Source: Thermoanaerobacterales bacterium | GTDB taxonomy: Bacteria > Bacillota > Thermosediminibacteria > Thermosediminibacterales > Tepidanaerobacteraceae | DNA length: 64,000 nucleotides | NCBI GenBank assembly: GCA_012840135.1 | Contig: DUMA01000023.1 | Span: 1 to 64,000, forward strand | Reading direction: 5' to 3' | Part shown: positions 52,431 through 60,919 of the stretch, piece after piece | Layout: each line of letters begins with the position of its first letter | How positions within the stretch are numbered: position 1 is the first letter of the stretch | Translations under genes and position numbers: made by a program | The notes under the pieces: generated by a model | What the model was told of the DNA's origin: nothing | Databases searched by the model: none | The model's input: only the letters and a program-made list of their open reading frames with translations

Positions 52431-53676
52431 CTATTCTGATTCTCCCTTTTTTTACAGCATTTTTTAAAGCCTCCACCACTTCGGGCCTGAACTGGATACC
52501 GGAATTGATTTCGATTTCATGTAATGTATCATCTAAATTCCACGCCCTACGGTAAGGCCTGTCGGAAGTCAGGGCATCGAAAGCGTCGGCCACCGCCAGT
52601 ATGGCGGCACCTAGCGGGATATCTTCGCCTTTCAATCCCTCGGGATAACCCCTGCCGTTCTGCCTTTCATGATGAAAGCGAATATATGAAGACGCCTGGG
52701 CCAGAAAGTCAATTTTTTCCACTATATTGGCACCGAGGATCGGATGGATTCTTATCCTGTCAAATTCTTCCTCGGAAAGTTTGCCTGGCTTATTCAGTAT
52801 TTCATCGGGTATGCCTATTTTTCCGATATCATGAAGCAATGCGGCAAAATTCAATGTGTTTAAAAAATCCTCCGGAAGATTCATCTCTTCGGCTATAATC
52901 GATGAATACATAGCCACTCTTTCGGAATGACCTCGTGTATAAGGATCCTTGGCCTCTATGGCCGTAGCCAGCGCCTGGATGGTCTCAAGATAAATTTTTC
53001 GCATGTTCATATAAAGCTGGAAAGAATGCCGTGCTATCAAAAGGGGGACTAAAAAAAGAAGGATTCCCGCACTACCGACATTTATGTATGTAATGGCAAA
53101 GATAATGCCCAGCGGAGCTAGAGCCAGATAATTAGGTAGAGCCCATTTGAAATTGCTGGAAAATATACTTAAAAGATGTTCTCCATTTAGAATAGAAAAA
53201 CCTAAAGTTATAAGACTTACATTAATAAACAAATAAGTAAAAATTAAAACAATAATGGGAATCAGTTCTTTATATAAATTTATACTACCTGGCGTCCCTC
53301 CCATAAACTCAAAAAAGTGACCAGATAATCCAACCATAATAATATAAACACATATATTACATAGAGATTTATAGAATGGTTTCTTAAAAACACTTTTTAA
53401 TTCTGATAACAGAGCAGCCATAAAAGCTATCCAAATACTTGCCTTTGTTCCAAGAACTAAAATTGAACCCATTAAAACCGCAAAACCTACTGTTACTTCC
53501 CCGTATTTTGGTAGACTTATCGACAATATTTCTGCAAGAAATGCTAAGCATGTAAAAAAAGAAACAGTAGTAATCTGCCGCCAGATAATTATATCCCATG
53601 ATGAAATTAGTATTTTCCCTGCTATTAAAGTAAGAAAGGAAATGTATATAATAAAAAGCTTTAAATGTCGCTCCAT
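52420..53676 (-). CDS. HD-GYP c-di-GMP phosphodiesterase with membrane sensor
   Basis: 418 aa. The N-terminal ~215 residues form 6-7 membrane spans (MASE-like sensor). A short helix (ETIQALATAIEAKDPYTRGH) leads to the HD-GYP domain: HSERVAMYSSIIAEEMNLPE, LLHDIGKIGIPDEILNKPGK (HD pair), HPILGANI, and FHHERQNGRGYPEGLKGEDI (HHExxxGxGYP). All metal and GYP residues are present, so it should hydrolyse c-di-GMP. It shares the window with a c-di-GMP riboswitch at 1.7 kb. Confidence 0.92.
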   Translation of the reverse strand: MERHLKLFIIYISFLTLIAGKILISSWDIIIWRQITTVSFFTCLAFLAEILSISLPKYGEVTVGFAVLMGSILVLGTKASIWIAFMAALLSELKSVFKKPFYKSLCNICVYIIMVGLSGHFFEFMGGTPGSINLYKELIPIIVLIFTYLFINVSLITLGFSILNGEHLLSIFSSNFKWALPNYLALAPLGIIFAITYINVGSAGILLFLVPLLIARHSFQLYMNMRKIYLETIQALATAIEAKDPYTRGHSERVAMYSSIIAEEMNLPEDFLNTLNFAALLHDIGKIGIPDEILNKPGKLSEEEFDRIRIHPILGANIVEKIDFLAQASSYIRFHHERQNGRGYPEGLKGEDIPLGAAILAVADAFDALTSDRPYRRAWNLDDTLHEIEINSGIQFRPEVVEALKNAVKKGRIRIDAG

Positions 53677-53732
53677 TTAACTCACCTTTTTATTATTAAA
53701 TAAAAGGCCGACAAATATTAAAAATCATATGC

Positions 53733-53816
53733 CTACATCTTGAAATTAGCCCCACCAGCCAGTACTAAAGCAAACAGTGCCAGAAGGATCTTGACCAGAG
53801 TATCGTTTAACTTCAT
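53733..53816 (-). CDS. Small hydrophobic peptide (27 aa)
   Basis: MKLNDTLVKILLALFALVLA-GGANFKM with a single membrane segment. AAGGGGG lies 7 nt before the ATG, a strong ribosome site. Lies 57 nt upstream of the HD-GYP gene on the same strand. Function unknown; possibly a membrane regulator of the sensor enzyme or a short leader peptide. A chance ORF cannot be excluded. Confidence 0.5.
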   Translation of the reverse strand: MKLNDTLVKILLALFALVLAGGANFKM

Positions 53817-53900
53817 TTTATAGCCCCCTTTTCTTACGGTGCTCTGCTCTACCGCTATTAAAGCAGGCTATAAAACCGCTTCGCTCTTATTTGTCGGCCC

Positions 53901-54563
53901 TTAAACTATATTCTCTTTTATCATAAAACTTATTTTTCTGTTAACGGCATTTAATACTGCTGCAACTATCGCTTCCGCCTTATCCTGCTTTATGAGGGCA
54001 CTGCCCAGAAAATGCTCTTCACTCCCTTCAACGACCATGGATACAAGAACTCCCAGAGCTTCTCTCCCGCCTATTTTAAAACTTATCACATCTTCCAGGG
54101 ACAAAACAAAGGATTCTCCAAGGAATTGTTGTATAGCCTTAAGCGTGGCTGACGCGACGGTGCGCAGCCGCCCATAAATTGATGTGGAGCCTTCGGCTTT
54201 TCCTTCATATGTATTTCCGTCATGGTCACTGAGGGTAACCGATGCTTCATAATTGAATCTATAGTTCCTCACGCCGATGCCGTCGATTTTTAAGCGAACA
54301 TCAAACATATACTCGTTTTCATGGTTTATCTGAGCGACACTTATCTTTTTATGATCTATTTCCGAACCTAAAGTGGCAATGAGAGCCGATTCTATATCCC
54401 TCACTATCTGCTTGGGATTTCTTTTTGAATTGGCTATAACATGAATTTCTGATATTTTTCCTTCCGGTGTTGTAATAATTTTAGCTGAAATAATATCTTT
54501 TATGCTTTTTAGAATTTCTTCGCAGTGCTTTATATACTGCTCTTTATCTATATTTTCCGACAT
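53901..54563 (-). CDS. Conserved-type protein of unknown function (220 aa)
   Basis: Not recognised. N-terminal helix (KEQYIKHCEEILKSIKDIIS), then alternating strands and helices: AKIITTPEGKISEIHVIANS, KRNPKQIVRDIESALIATLG and a repeat-like C-terminal half VSMVVEGSEEHFLGSALIKQ, DKAEAIVAAVLNAVNRKISF. The IHVIANSKRNPKQIVRDIES stretch resembles a small ligand-binding/ACT-like unit. Soluble. GGGGTG precedes the ATG at 54563. Same direction as the HD-GYP gene with the 27-aa ORF between. Confidence 0.65.
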   Translation of the reverse strand: MSENIDKEQYIKHCEEILKSIKDIISAKIITTPEGKISEIHVIANSKRNPKQIVRDIESALIATLGSEIDHKKISVAQINHENEYMFDVRLKIDGIGVRNYRFNYEASVTLSDHDGNTYEGKAEGSTSIYGRLRTVASATLKAIQQFLGESFVLSLEDVISFKIGGREALGVLVSMVVEGSEEHFLGSALIKQDKAEAIVAAVLNAVNRKISFMIKENIV

Positions 54564-54649
54564 CGGACCACCCCGCATTTTCTTATGTTTAATTAATTCG
54601 ACCTTATTTTGTTATTTCCTGCTATTAAAAGAAAATTTTTCAAAAGAAA

Positions 54650-54750
54650 AGCCCGCATGATATTTGCTACGGACACGCTCGCTCGCCGTTTGCGGCAAAG
54701 CTGTCGGCGGCTGGGCGAAACTAGTCCCATTCCATAATACATGCGGGCTA
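54650..54750. repeat. Dispersed palindromic repeat, copy C
   Basis: AGCCCGCATGATATT..CATAATACATGCGGGCT ends, inner GGCTGGGCGAAACTAGTCCC. About 50 nt after the hpf stop. On the minus strand the closing arm is followed by TTTTCTTTTG, so it can work as a terminator. Confidence 0.85.
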
Positions 54751-54798
54751 AGTGAGTTCGTCAACGTTCTGAACCTGCCTTAAGGGCAGGCTTTGAAT

Positions 54799-55338
54799 TC
54801 ATGACAGTTCGGGTTCAATCAGGCCATAATTGCCGTCTTTTCGCCTATATACCACATTCACCTCATTGGTTTCCGAATTCGAAAATACAAAGAAGTCATG
54901 GCCCAAAAGATCCATCTGCAATACAGCTTCTTCCAAATCCATGGGCTTTATGGCAAACCTTTTAACTCTCACCACTTTGGGCTCGTTTTCGGTCTTTATA
55001 AAATTTAAAGATTCGGCAGCTCCGCCATTGAACTTGAGGGGGGATTTTCTGACGCTGCGGGCAATCTTCGTCTTGTATTTTTCAATCTGTTTTTCGAGTT
55101 TGTCTACCACCAGGTCTATGGATGAATACATGTCATGGGTTTCGGTTTCACCCCTCAATATTATCCCATTAACAGGTATGGTGACTTCCACTATATGCCT
55201 GTCTTTCTCCACATTCAATGTTACCTGGGCTTCCACATCGCTTTCAAAAAACCTCTCGAGCTTGCCCACTTTCTTTTCCGCATATTCTTTCAGGGGATTT
55301 GTGACTGTGATGTTTTTGCCGCTAACCGTAATCTTCAT
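54799..55338 (-). CDS. hpf: Ribosome hibernation-promoting factor, long form
   Basis: 179 aa. N-terminal RaiA/HPF domain (MKITVSGKNITVTNPLKEYA, KVGKLERFFESDVEAQVTLN, RHIVEVTIPVNGIILRGETE, THDMYSSIDLVVDKLEKQIE) and C-terminal dimerisation domain (VRVKRFAIKPMDLEEAVLQM, LLGHDFFVFSNSETNEVNVV, YRRKDGNYGLIEP). The long form alone makes 100S ribosomes in Firmicutes. In Bacillus it lies between fliT and secA; here it is upstream of secA with HD-GYP genes between. Confidence 0.96.
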   Translation of the reverse strand: MKITVSGKNITVTNPLKEYAEKKVGKLERFFESDVEAQVTLNVEKDRHIVEVTIPVNGIILRGETETHDMYSSIDLVVDKLEKQIEKYKTKIARSVRKSPLKFNGGAAESLNFIKTENEPKVVRVKRFAIKPMDLEEAVLQMDLLGHDFFVFSNSETNEVNVVYRRKDGNYGLIEPELS

Positions 55339-55450
55339 ATGATCCCAACTCCCTTCTGGGATTTTTTAAGTTTTTATTAAGTTTTTGTCAATATATATAT
55401 AATTATTCCTCATTTATCATAAAAATCCTTCTTTAAAGATAAAAATTAAA

Positions 55451-55469
55451 AGCCCGGATTTTCCGGGCT
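55451..55469 (-). terminator. Terminator of cold-shock gene
   Basis: AGCCCGG-aaaat-CCGGGCT followed on the minus strand by TTTAATTTTTATC, 13 nt after the stop. Confidence 0.85.
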
Positions 55470-55481
55470 TGTCTTTTCCCT

Positions 55482-55682
55482 TCAGTCAACTTTTACCACG
55501 TTGGCAGCCTGTGGGCCTTTCTGGCCTTCCACCACATCAAATTCTACTTTTTCGCCTTCTTTCAGAGTTTTGAATCCTTCCTGTTGAATGGCTGTATAAT
55601 GGACGAAAATGTCCTTTTCACCTTCAACTTCAATAAACCCGTAACCTTTCTCCTGATTAAACCATTTGACTTTGCCCTGCAC
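55482..55682 (-). CDS. csp: Cold-shock protein, CspA family
   Basis: 66 aa single OB-fold. [19 protein letters not shown] (RNP1-type KGYGFIE), [20 protein letters not shown] (RNP2-type FVHY), [23 protein letters not shown] chaperone. The start is GTG at 55682 with AGGAGG 9 nt upstream. Own terminator; monocistronic. Confidence 0.97.
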   Translation of the reverse strand: MQGKVKWFNQEKGYGFIEVEGEKDIFVHYTAIQQEGFKTLKEGEKVEFDVVEGQKGPQAANVVKVD

Positions 55683-55902
55683 TTATACATTCCTCCTAAA
55701 AAATGAATAGAAGTGGAACTCCACTCCTTCAAATATAGCACACCGGAAAGCCAAAGTCAAATAATCTCAAATTGACAGAAATCGTCCATGCAAGTCACTT
55801 AAAACATGCAAAACATGCGTCGAATTCACCCATCTTGCGGTTTTTGAATATTCTTTAATAACCCTGATTAACAAACGATATTCCGGGGGAGGGTTTTAAA
55901 AT

Positions 55903-56184
55903 ATGAAAAATCCAATTACGAGCATCAAGGATTGGGTAAACCGGATAAAAAAAAGGCCCCGGCAGTATGACGATGTGGAAGTCGTCCTGCCCGGTCTTGT
56001 CATAAAGCTCAAAAGAAAGCTGGATATAGATACGCCCCACGAGGTCACCGTGGTGGTTCCCAGAGCGGAGATCCGCAAAAAATGTCTGAACGAGAATTGC
56101 AGCAAATTTGAATACGAGTTGATATACAGCAGCATTACCGTAGTCCATTCTCCAAGGCACCCTCTGGCCGGTCCGCCCCATTGA
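55903..56184 (+). CDS. Hypothetical protein (93 aa)
   Basis: Unrecognised small protein on the plus strand, convergent with the nucleoside kinase. GGGGGAGGG 9 nt before the ATG is a strong RBS. Basic N-terminus (IKDWVNRIKKRPRQYDD), then beta-like VEVVLPGLVIKLKRKLDIDT and PHEVTVVVPRAEIRKKCLNE, NCSKFEYELIYSSITVVHSP. Two cysteines close together (CLNENC). No signal or membrane segment. Confidence 0.6.
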   Translation: MKNPITSIKDWVNRIKKRPRQYDDVEVVLPGLVIKLKRKLDIDTPHEVTVVVPRAEIRKKCLNENCSKFEYELIYSSITVVHSPRHPLAGPPH

Positions 56185-56193
56185 GAAGTGGGA

Positions 56194-57849
56194 TTAATCC
56201 TCATAGAAGACGCTTCCGCCTATGAATTCCCGGATGATGGACGTGAGGGGGATATCCTTTTCATCTTCGATGGGCACGAAATAATCCAGAAATTTTAAAA
56301 GGTGCTTTGCCGTAACGTACTCCGGTTCTCCAAATTCAATATTTTTCAAAAGGGGCTCGGCGTACTTTTTCAGCACCGCCAGCTCGTAAACCAGCGCGGA
56401 ATTGAACATGGCATCGGCTTCTTCCTGATAAGGAAAAATGTTTTTTTCTGCACCTTTCAGCACCGACGGCCACATGGCGATGGTCTTTTTTGCATCGGCA
56501 GATCTTGCCCAGCTGTCCCTCACAATCCGCCGGAGGAGCCTGGTGTCAGTGGTAGAAATCCTGTTATGGTTGTCTATGCTGAGCTGCGTCAGGGCGCTGA
56601 CATAAATCTTGAATTTGTTTTCTCTGGGGATGGAAGATGTCAGCCGCTCATTGAGGCCGTGAATACCTTCGATTATGATGGGCTGGTCCTTTTCTATTCT
56701 AACAGGTAAATTATGGTATTCCCTTTTTCCGGTATGAAAATTAAATTTCGGCAGCAACACCTCTTTCCCCTGTATAAGTTTTGTCAGATGATGGTTGAAT
56801 AGTCTGAGATCGATGGCCTCCAGGGCTTCAAAATCGGGCTTGCCCTCATCATCCAGCGGAGTTTTATCCCGCTCCAGAAAATAATCGTCCAAAGAAATGG
56901 ATACGGGCCTCAGCCCATTTACCTTTAACTGCACCATGAGTCGCTGGGCAAAGGTGGTCTTACCCGATGATGAAGGGCCGGCTATGAGGATAATCCTCAT
57001 TTTATCCCGATTTTCATATATGGTGTCCGCAATCTGCGCAATCTTTTTTTCGTGGAGGGCTTCGGCAATTCTTATGATTTCACCGGACTTGCCGGATGTT
57101 ATGTAGTCGTTCAGAGCGCCGACATCGGCAACATTTAATATGTGGGCCCACTGCTCGGCTTCCCTAAATACCCTGGAAAGCTTCGCCTGTTCCCTGTACG
57201 GAGCCACTTCTGTAGGTTTTGTCCTTGATGGAAACTGCAGTATAACGCCGGGTAGATAGAATTTCAGTTTAAACCACTTCAAGTAGCCGGTGGAGGGCAG
57301 CATGTATCCGTAAAAATAGTCCTTCATGCCATCCAGTTCATATATATTTACATAGGGGTCTTTTCTATATCGCAAAACCCTAACTTTATCCTCCAAGCCC
57401 ATTTTTTTGAACATGATAGCCGCTTCTTCGGTGAGAATTTTTTGCTTTTTTATGGGGAGATCTCTTTCCGCCAGTTGTTTCATCCTTTTTTCTATCTCCT
57501 CCACGTCTTCCTCTCCCAGGGGTTCCGACCTGTATATTTCACAGTAAAGACCGTTTCCCAGCGAATGTTCTATGTGGACTTTGCAGTCGGGGAAAATATC
57601 ATGGCAGGCTTTTATGAATAAAAAAGTAAGGGTCCTTATATATATTTTCATACCTATTTCCGTAGACATGTCGAGAAATTCCACCACAGCGTCTTCCTTC
57701 AACGTTGATGCAAGCTCCATCAAGTTGTTGTTTACTATTGCCGCCATAATGGGATAAGGAAAGTTTTTTTCCACTTCCCGGGCAATCTCCAGCAGTTCCA
57801 CCGGCCCTTCCAGATTTTTTTCGCCGTAGCCTTTTATGGTAACCTTCAT
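56194..57849 (-). CDS. Nucleoside (uridine-type) kinase with TGS/ThrRS-like N-terminus
   Basis: About 551 aa. N-terminal ~250 residues resemble the TGS and editing-like part of threonyl-tRNA synthetase (MKVTIKGYGEKNLEGPVELL; VHIEHSLGNGLYCEIY). The C-terminal half is a P-loop kinase of the uridine kinase/phosphoribulokinase family: IILIAGPSSSGKTTFAQRLM, VSISLDDYFLERDKTPLDDE, IIIEGIHGLNERLTSSIP, LLRRIVRDSWARSADAKKTI. Members are annotated nucleoside kinase; the substrate is not settled. The ATG at 57849 has AAGGAG upstream, and the open frame runs 30 codons further without support. Confidence 0.88.
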   Translation of the reverse strand: MKVTIKGYGEKNLEGPVELLEIAREVEKNFPYPIMAAIVNNNLMELASTLKEDAVVEFLDMSTEIGMKIYIRTLTFLFIKACHDIFPDCKVHIEHSLGNGLYCEIYRSEPLGEEDVEEIEKRMKQLAERDLPIKKQKILTEEAAIMFKKMGLEDKVRVLRYRKDPYVNIYELDGMKDYFYGYMLPSTGYLKWFKLKFYLPGVILQFPSRTKPTEVAPYREQAKLSRVFREAEQWAHILNVADVGALNDYITSGKSGEIIRIAEALHEKKIAQIADTIYENRDKMRIILIAGPSSSGKTTFAQRLMVQLKVNGLRPVSISLDDYFLERDKTPLDDEGKPDFEALEAIDLRLFNHHLTKLIQGKEVLLPKFNFHTGKREYHNLPVRIEKDQPIIIEGIHGLNERLTSSIPRENKFKIYVSALTQLSIDNHNRISTTDTRLLRRIVRDSWARSADAKKTIAMWPSVLKGAEKNIFPYQEEADAMFNSALVYELAVLKKYAEPLLKNIEFGEPEYVTAKHLLKFLDYFVPIEDEKDIPLTSIIREFIGGSVFYED

Positions 57850-58064
57850 ATTCTGCACTCCTTTTATTTCAGATTTGATTCTTATACGTGAAGATTTTAT
57901 TGCTTTTGTTTCTATGATTCTAAAAATATCTGTAACCAATTATAGCATATGTTGACACAGGCAATAATATTTTATTTCGAACATCTATCCCGAAAAAATC
58001 TTTAGGATATTTTCATTCTCTGATGGCGATGCCCTTTGCATCATGAATGTCTAAACAAAAAAAT
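57850..58064. other. Intergenic region between nucleoside kinase and sulfur operon
   Basis: No gene found. It holds the kinase ribosome binding site and an AT-rich upstream region; no convincing promoter was picked out by eye. Confidence 0.4.
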
Positions 58065-58089
58065 AAGGAATCCTGTCTTCAGGATTCCT
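58065..58089 (-). terminator. Terminator of sulfur-trafficking operon
   Basis: Perfect 10-bp stem AGGAATCCTG-aaga-CAGGATTCCT followed on the minus strand by TATTTTTTTG. Confidence 0.85.
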
Positions 58090-58113
58090 CAGACCATTGA
58101 CAAAAACAATTGG

Positions 58114-58209
58114 GGCCGCATGTATTATGGAGCGGGACTGGTTTCGCTCAGCCATCACAAGCTCCTGCCGCAAACGGCGTGCGAGCGTGTCCGTATCATA
58201 TATCATGAG
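58114..58209. repeat. Dispersed palindromic repeat, copy D (reverse orientation)
   Basis: GCCGCATGTATTATGGAGCG, then GGACTGGTTTCGCTCAGCC, then CTGCCGCAAACGGCG, ending near CATGAGG. Inverse orientation relative to copies A-C. It ends just before the DsrE-like stop codon, upstream of that operon's real terminator. Confidence 0.8.
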
Positions 58210-58216
58210 GACTTTG

Positions 58217-58690
58217 TTAAATAAACAGATTAACATTGGCTTCGTCGGCTTCTCCCAGGTATGTGGCCACACCGGCATAATCGATGCCGTCTATGAGCTC
58301 TTCCTTCTTTATTCCCATCACATCCATGGACATGGTGCATGCTATAATCCTGACCCCAAGAGCCCGAGCATTTTCCATAAGTTCCGTAAGGGTGTTTACA
58401 TTTTTGCGCTTCATGATGTAGCGCATCATTTTTGCTCCAAGGCCGCCGAAATTCATTTTCGAAAGCCCTAGTTTTTCAGGCCCTCTGGGCATCATAAAGC
58501 CGAACATTCTCTCCAAAAAGTCCTTTTTAACCTGAACTTTCTTTGCCTTTCTTAGGATGTTGAGGCCCCAGAACGTGAAGAACATGGTCACCTCGTCGCC
58601 CATGGCAGCAGCTCCCGTAGCAATGATAAAAGCCGCCATGGCCTTGTCCAGGTCCCCTGAAAAAACTATGATGGTCTTTTTGTTTGCCAT
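58217..58690 (-). CDS. DsrE/DsrF/DrsH-like family protein
   Basis: About 157 aa. Rossmann-like DsrE fold: MANKKTIIVFSGDLDKAMAA, FIIATGAAAMGDEVTMFFTF, WGLNILRK, LGVRIIACTMSMDVMGIKKE, ELIDGIDYAGVATYLGEADE. The conserved cysteine in the IIACTMSMD segment can carry sulfane sulfur. ATG at 58690 with AGGAGG upstream. Third gene after the rhodanese-reductase and TusA genes; sulfur relay is the likely role. Confidence 0.88.
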   Translation of the reverse strand: MANKKTIIVFSGDLDKAMAAFIIATGAAAMGDEVTMFFTFWGLNILRKAKKVQVKKDFLERMFGFMMPRGPEKLGLSKMNFGGLGAKMMRYIMKRKNVNTLTELMENARALGVRIIACTMSMDVMGIKKEELIDGIDYAGVATYLGEADEANVNLFI

Positions 58691-58702
58691 GCGGTGCACC
58701 TC

Positions 58703-58924
58703 CTAAGCCTTTTTGACTCTGGCCACTATCACGTCGCCATCTTCCAGGCTCAGAAGCTCATTGCCGGTCTTCTTACACCAGGCCTGGACATCCTTGTAAA
58801 AGCCCCGGTCCGTGGCTTCCACCACTATCACATCGCCGCTCTGCGCCGATTTTACAGCATTGAAGAGCTGCACAATCGGTCCGGGGCACTGCAGGCATTT
58901 TGCATCAATTTTAATTTCCGCCAT
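58703..58924 (-). CDS. tusA: TusA-family sulfurtransferase
   Basis: About 73 aa. KIDAKCLQCPGPIVQLFNAV holds the TusA motif C-x-x-C-P-x-P, where the first Cys carries persulfide; then SGDVIVVEATDRGFYKDVQA and GNELLSLEDGDVIVARVKK. The ATG at 58924 follows GGGAGG; it overlaps slightly with the end of the upstream reductase gene's reading frame. It is a sulfur carrier between the reductase-rhodanese and the DsrE protein. Confidence 0.92.
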   Translation of the reverse strand: MAEIKIDAKCLQCPGPIVQLFNAVKSAQSGDVIVVEATDRGFYKDVQAWCKKTGNELLSLEDGDVIVARVKKA

Positions 58925-58937
58925 GATATACACCTCC

Positions 58938-60596
58938 CTATTCCAACTCAAAGGGCCATGCGGTAACGCCGCCGTCCAGTATCTTCAGCTTTTGTACACC
59001 AAGGTGCTTTAAGGTTATATAGGCAAGATATGCCCTCAGGCCGATTTTGCATAAAACTACCGTTTCTCTTTGTTTGTCGATCTCTCCCGCTCTTTGCCGT
59101 ATCTCTTTTAACGGGATGTTCCTGGCACCGGGAATGGTCCCAACCAGGTATTCGGCTTCTTCCCTTACATCTATTATTTGCAATTCGGGGTCGGAGAGCC
59201 TGTCTTTCAGCTCCAGCGGTGAAATGCCCTCCAGCTTGCCCAGAAGTTTGTTTCTTGCCACATTGGCCGCCACTATGGTGGAACTCATGGCCGAAGAAAA
59301 GGGCGGAGCATAGGCCAGGTCCAGTTTGGCCATGTCTTCTACCGTTCCCTTCAGGGTTATAACGGTGGCTGCTATGTCGATGGGTTTGTCCACCACTCCT
59401 TCGCCGATAATTTGAGCTCCAAGCAGCCTGTGGGTGGCTTTGTCTACTATAAGCTTTGTGATGATATTTTTGGCTCCGGGGTAGTAGTGGGCCCTGTCGT
59501 GGGCGGGAACAATTACGGTTATGATGTTGTATCCTGCGTTTTTCGCATCCTTTTCGGAAAGGCCGGTCTTTGCCACATTGATATCAAAGAGTTTTACCAC
59601 GGTGGTCCCCAGAACGCCCTCAAGGCTTTCCTTTTCACCTTTCGGATAGAGGTTCAGCGCTGCCACCCTGCCCATTTTGTTGGCGGTGGACCCCATGGGG
59701 AACCAGGCAGGCTTGCCGGTGACAAGGTTTATGTTTTCGGCGCAGTCGCCCACGGCGTATATATCGTGTATATTGGTCTCCATGTTTTCATTTACTTTAA
59801 TGGCACCCTTTATTCCCAGTTCGATGCCTGCACCGGCGGCAAGCTGCGTGTCGGGCTTAACACCTATGGACAGGAGCACCATATCGGCATCTATTTTTCT
59901 TTTATCGGTGAGAAGAGCTGTAGCTTTTCCATCTTTTCCTTCGATGGAAAGGGCTTTTTCTGACGTGAATACTTCCACTCCCTTTTCTTTTAAATGTTTT
60001 TCAGCCAGCAGGGCTATCTCTTTATCGAAATTGGGAAGGATCTGGTCCAGCAGTTCTACAAGTGTCACTTTCACTCCCCGAAGGGTGAGGTTTTCTGCCA
60101 CTTCCAGGCCGATAAATCCTCCGCCTACCACCACAGCCTTCTTGATGCCTTCTTTTTCCACTGCATCTCTTATCTTGAAGGCATCGGTGACGCTGCGGAG
60201 GACATACACATTTTTGAGTTCTATGCCGGGAATGGGCGGCACTATGGGCTTTGCACCGGTGGCCAGCACCAGTTTGTCATAGGGAAATTCTTTTTCTTCG
60301 CCGGTCACCATGTCTTTGGCTTTAACCACTTTTTGCGAAGGGATGATTTTTTCAGCCCGGGTGTGCAGGAGCACTGTGATGCCTTTTTCCTTGAATTTCT
60401 CGGGGTTCATTACGGTGAGGTGCTTTTTGTCCCTTATTACATTTCCGATATAGTATGGCAGGCCGCATCCAGCGTAGGAAATGTAATCTTCTTCGGTAAT
60501 TACTGTAATCTCCAGGTCCGGGTTTTCCCGGATGGCTTTGGCGGCGGTCTTGGTGCCGGAAGCCACGCCGCCGATTACAACGAGCCTTTGTTTCAT
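58938..60596 (-). CDS. CoA-disulfide/persulfide reductase with C-terminal rhodanese domain
   Basis: 552 aa flavoprotein. FAD site VIGGVASGTKTAAKAIRENP, redox cysteine YAGCGLPYYIG (about residue 44), NAD site AVVVGGGFIGLEVAENLTLR, second FAD motif DIYAVGDCAENINLVTGKPA, dimerisation domain, then from ~460 a rhodanese domain (LQIIDVREEAEYLVGTIPGA, VVLCKIGLRAYLAYITLKHL) with active Cys in LCKIGLR. Such fusions (Npsr/CoADR-Rhd) reduce CoA disulfide or persulfides. With tusA and dsrE downstream this points to sulfane-sulfur metabolism. SD GGAG. Confidence 0.92.
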   Translation of the reverse strand: MKQRLVVIGGVASGTKTAAKAIRENPDLEITVITEEDYISYAGCGLPYYIGNVIRDKKHLTVMNPEKFKEKGITVLLHTRAEKIIPSQKVVKAKDMVTGEEKEFPYDKLVLATGAKPIVPPIPGIELKNVYVLRSVTDAFKIRDAVEKEGIKKAVVVGGGFIGLEVAENLTLRGVKVTLVELLDQILPNFDKEIALLAEKHLKEKGVEVFTSEKALSIEGKDGKATALLTDKRKIDADMVLLSIGVKPDTQLAAGAGIELGIKGAIKVNENMETNIHDIYAVGDCAENINLVTGKPAWFPMGSTANKMGRVAALNLYPKGEKESLEGVLGTTVVKLFDINVAKTGLSEKDAKNAGYNIITVIVPAHDRAHYYPGAKNIITKLIVDKATHRLLGAQIIGEGVVDKPIDIAATVITLKGTVEDMAKLDLAYAPPFSSAMSSTIVAANVARNKLLGKLEGISPLELKDRLSDPELQIIDVREEAEYLVGTIPGARNIPLKEIRQRAGEIDKQRETVVLCKIGLRAYLAYITLKHLGVQKLKILDGGVTAWPFELE

Positions 60597-60919
60597 AAAA
60601 TTCCACTCCCCTTTTTATTCATGCTAGATATTTGTGATAACTTTCGCTTGAAATATTATCAACCGTTTCGTGCGGATAAGTGAATATTTCAAGCCTGACC
60701 CCATAGACTACTTTTCATTGTTTCTATATATTATAATATTATGTTTTTATGATATATTCAACTACCGGACAAATGTGAAAAAACCCGCTTTCTTAAGAAA
60801 ACGGGTCGTGATTTATGGTACAAATTCATTGATATGGCCGCGCATTAAAAATAGATTGATATCAGTTTTTTTGAAGGAGGGAAGTCTAATTACCGTCCGT
60901 GCCGCAATTAAAAACAATC
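60597..60919. other. Intergenic region between TPM gene and CoA-disulfide reductase
   Basis: Apart from the terminator at 60783-60806, no gene is convincing. A GGAGG at ~60875 on the plus strand has no usable ORF after it. Confidence 0.45.
60783..60806 (-). terminator. Terminator after TPM-domain gene
   Basis: ACCCG-t-TTTCTTAAGAAA-g-CGGGT, an 11-bp stem with one mismatch, followed on the minus strand by TTTTTTCAC. Confidence 0.7.
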
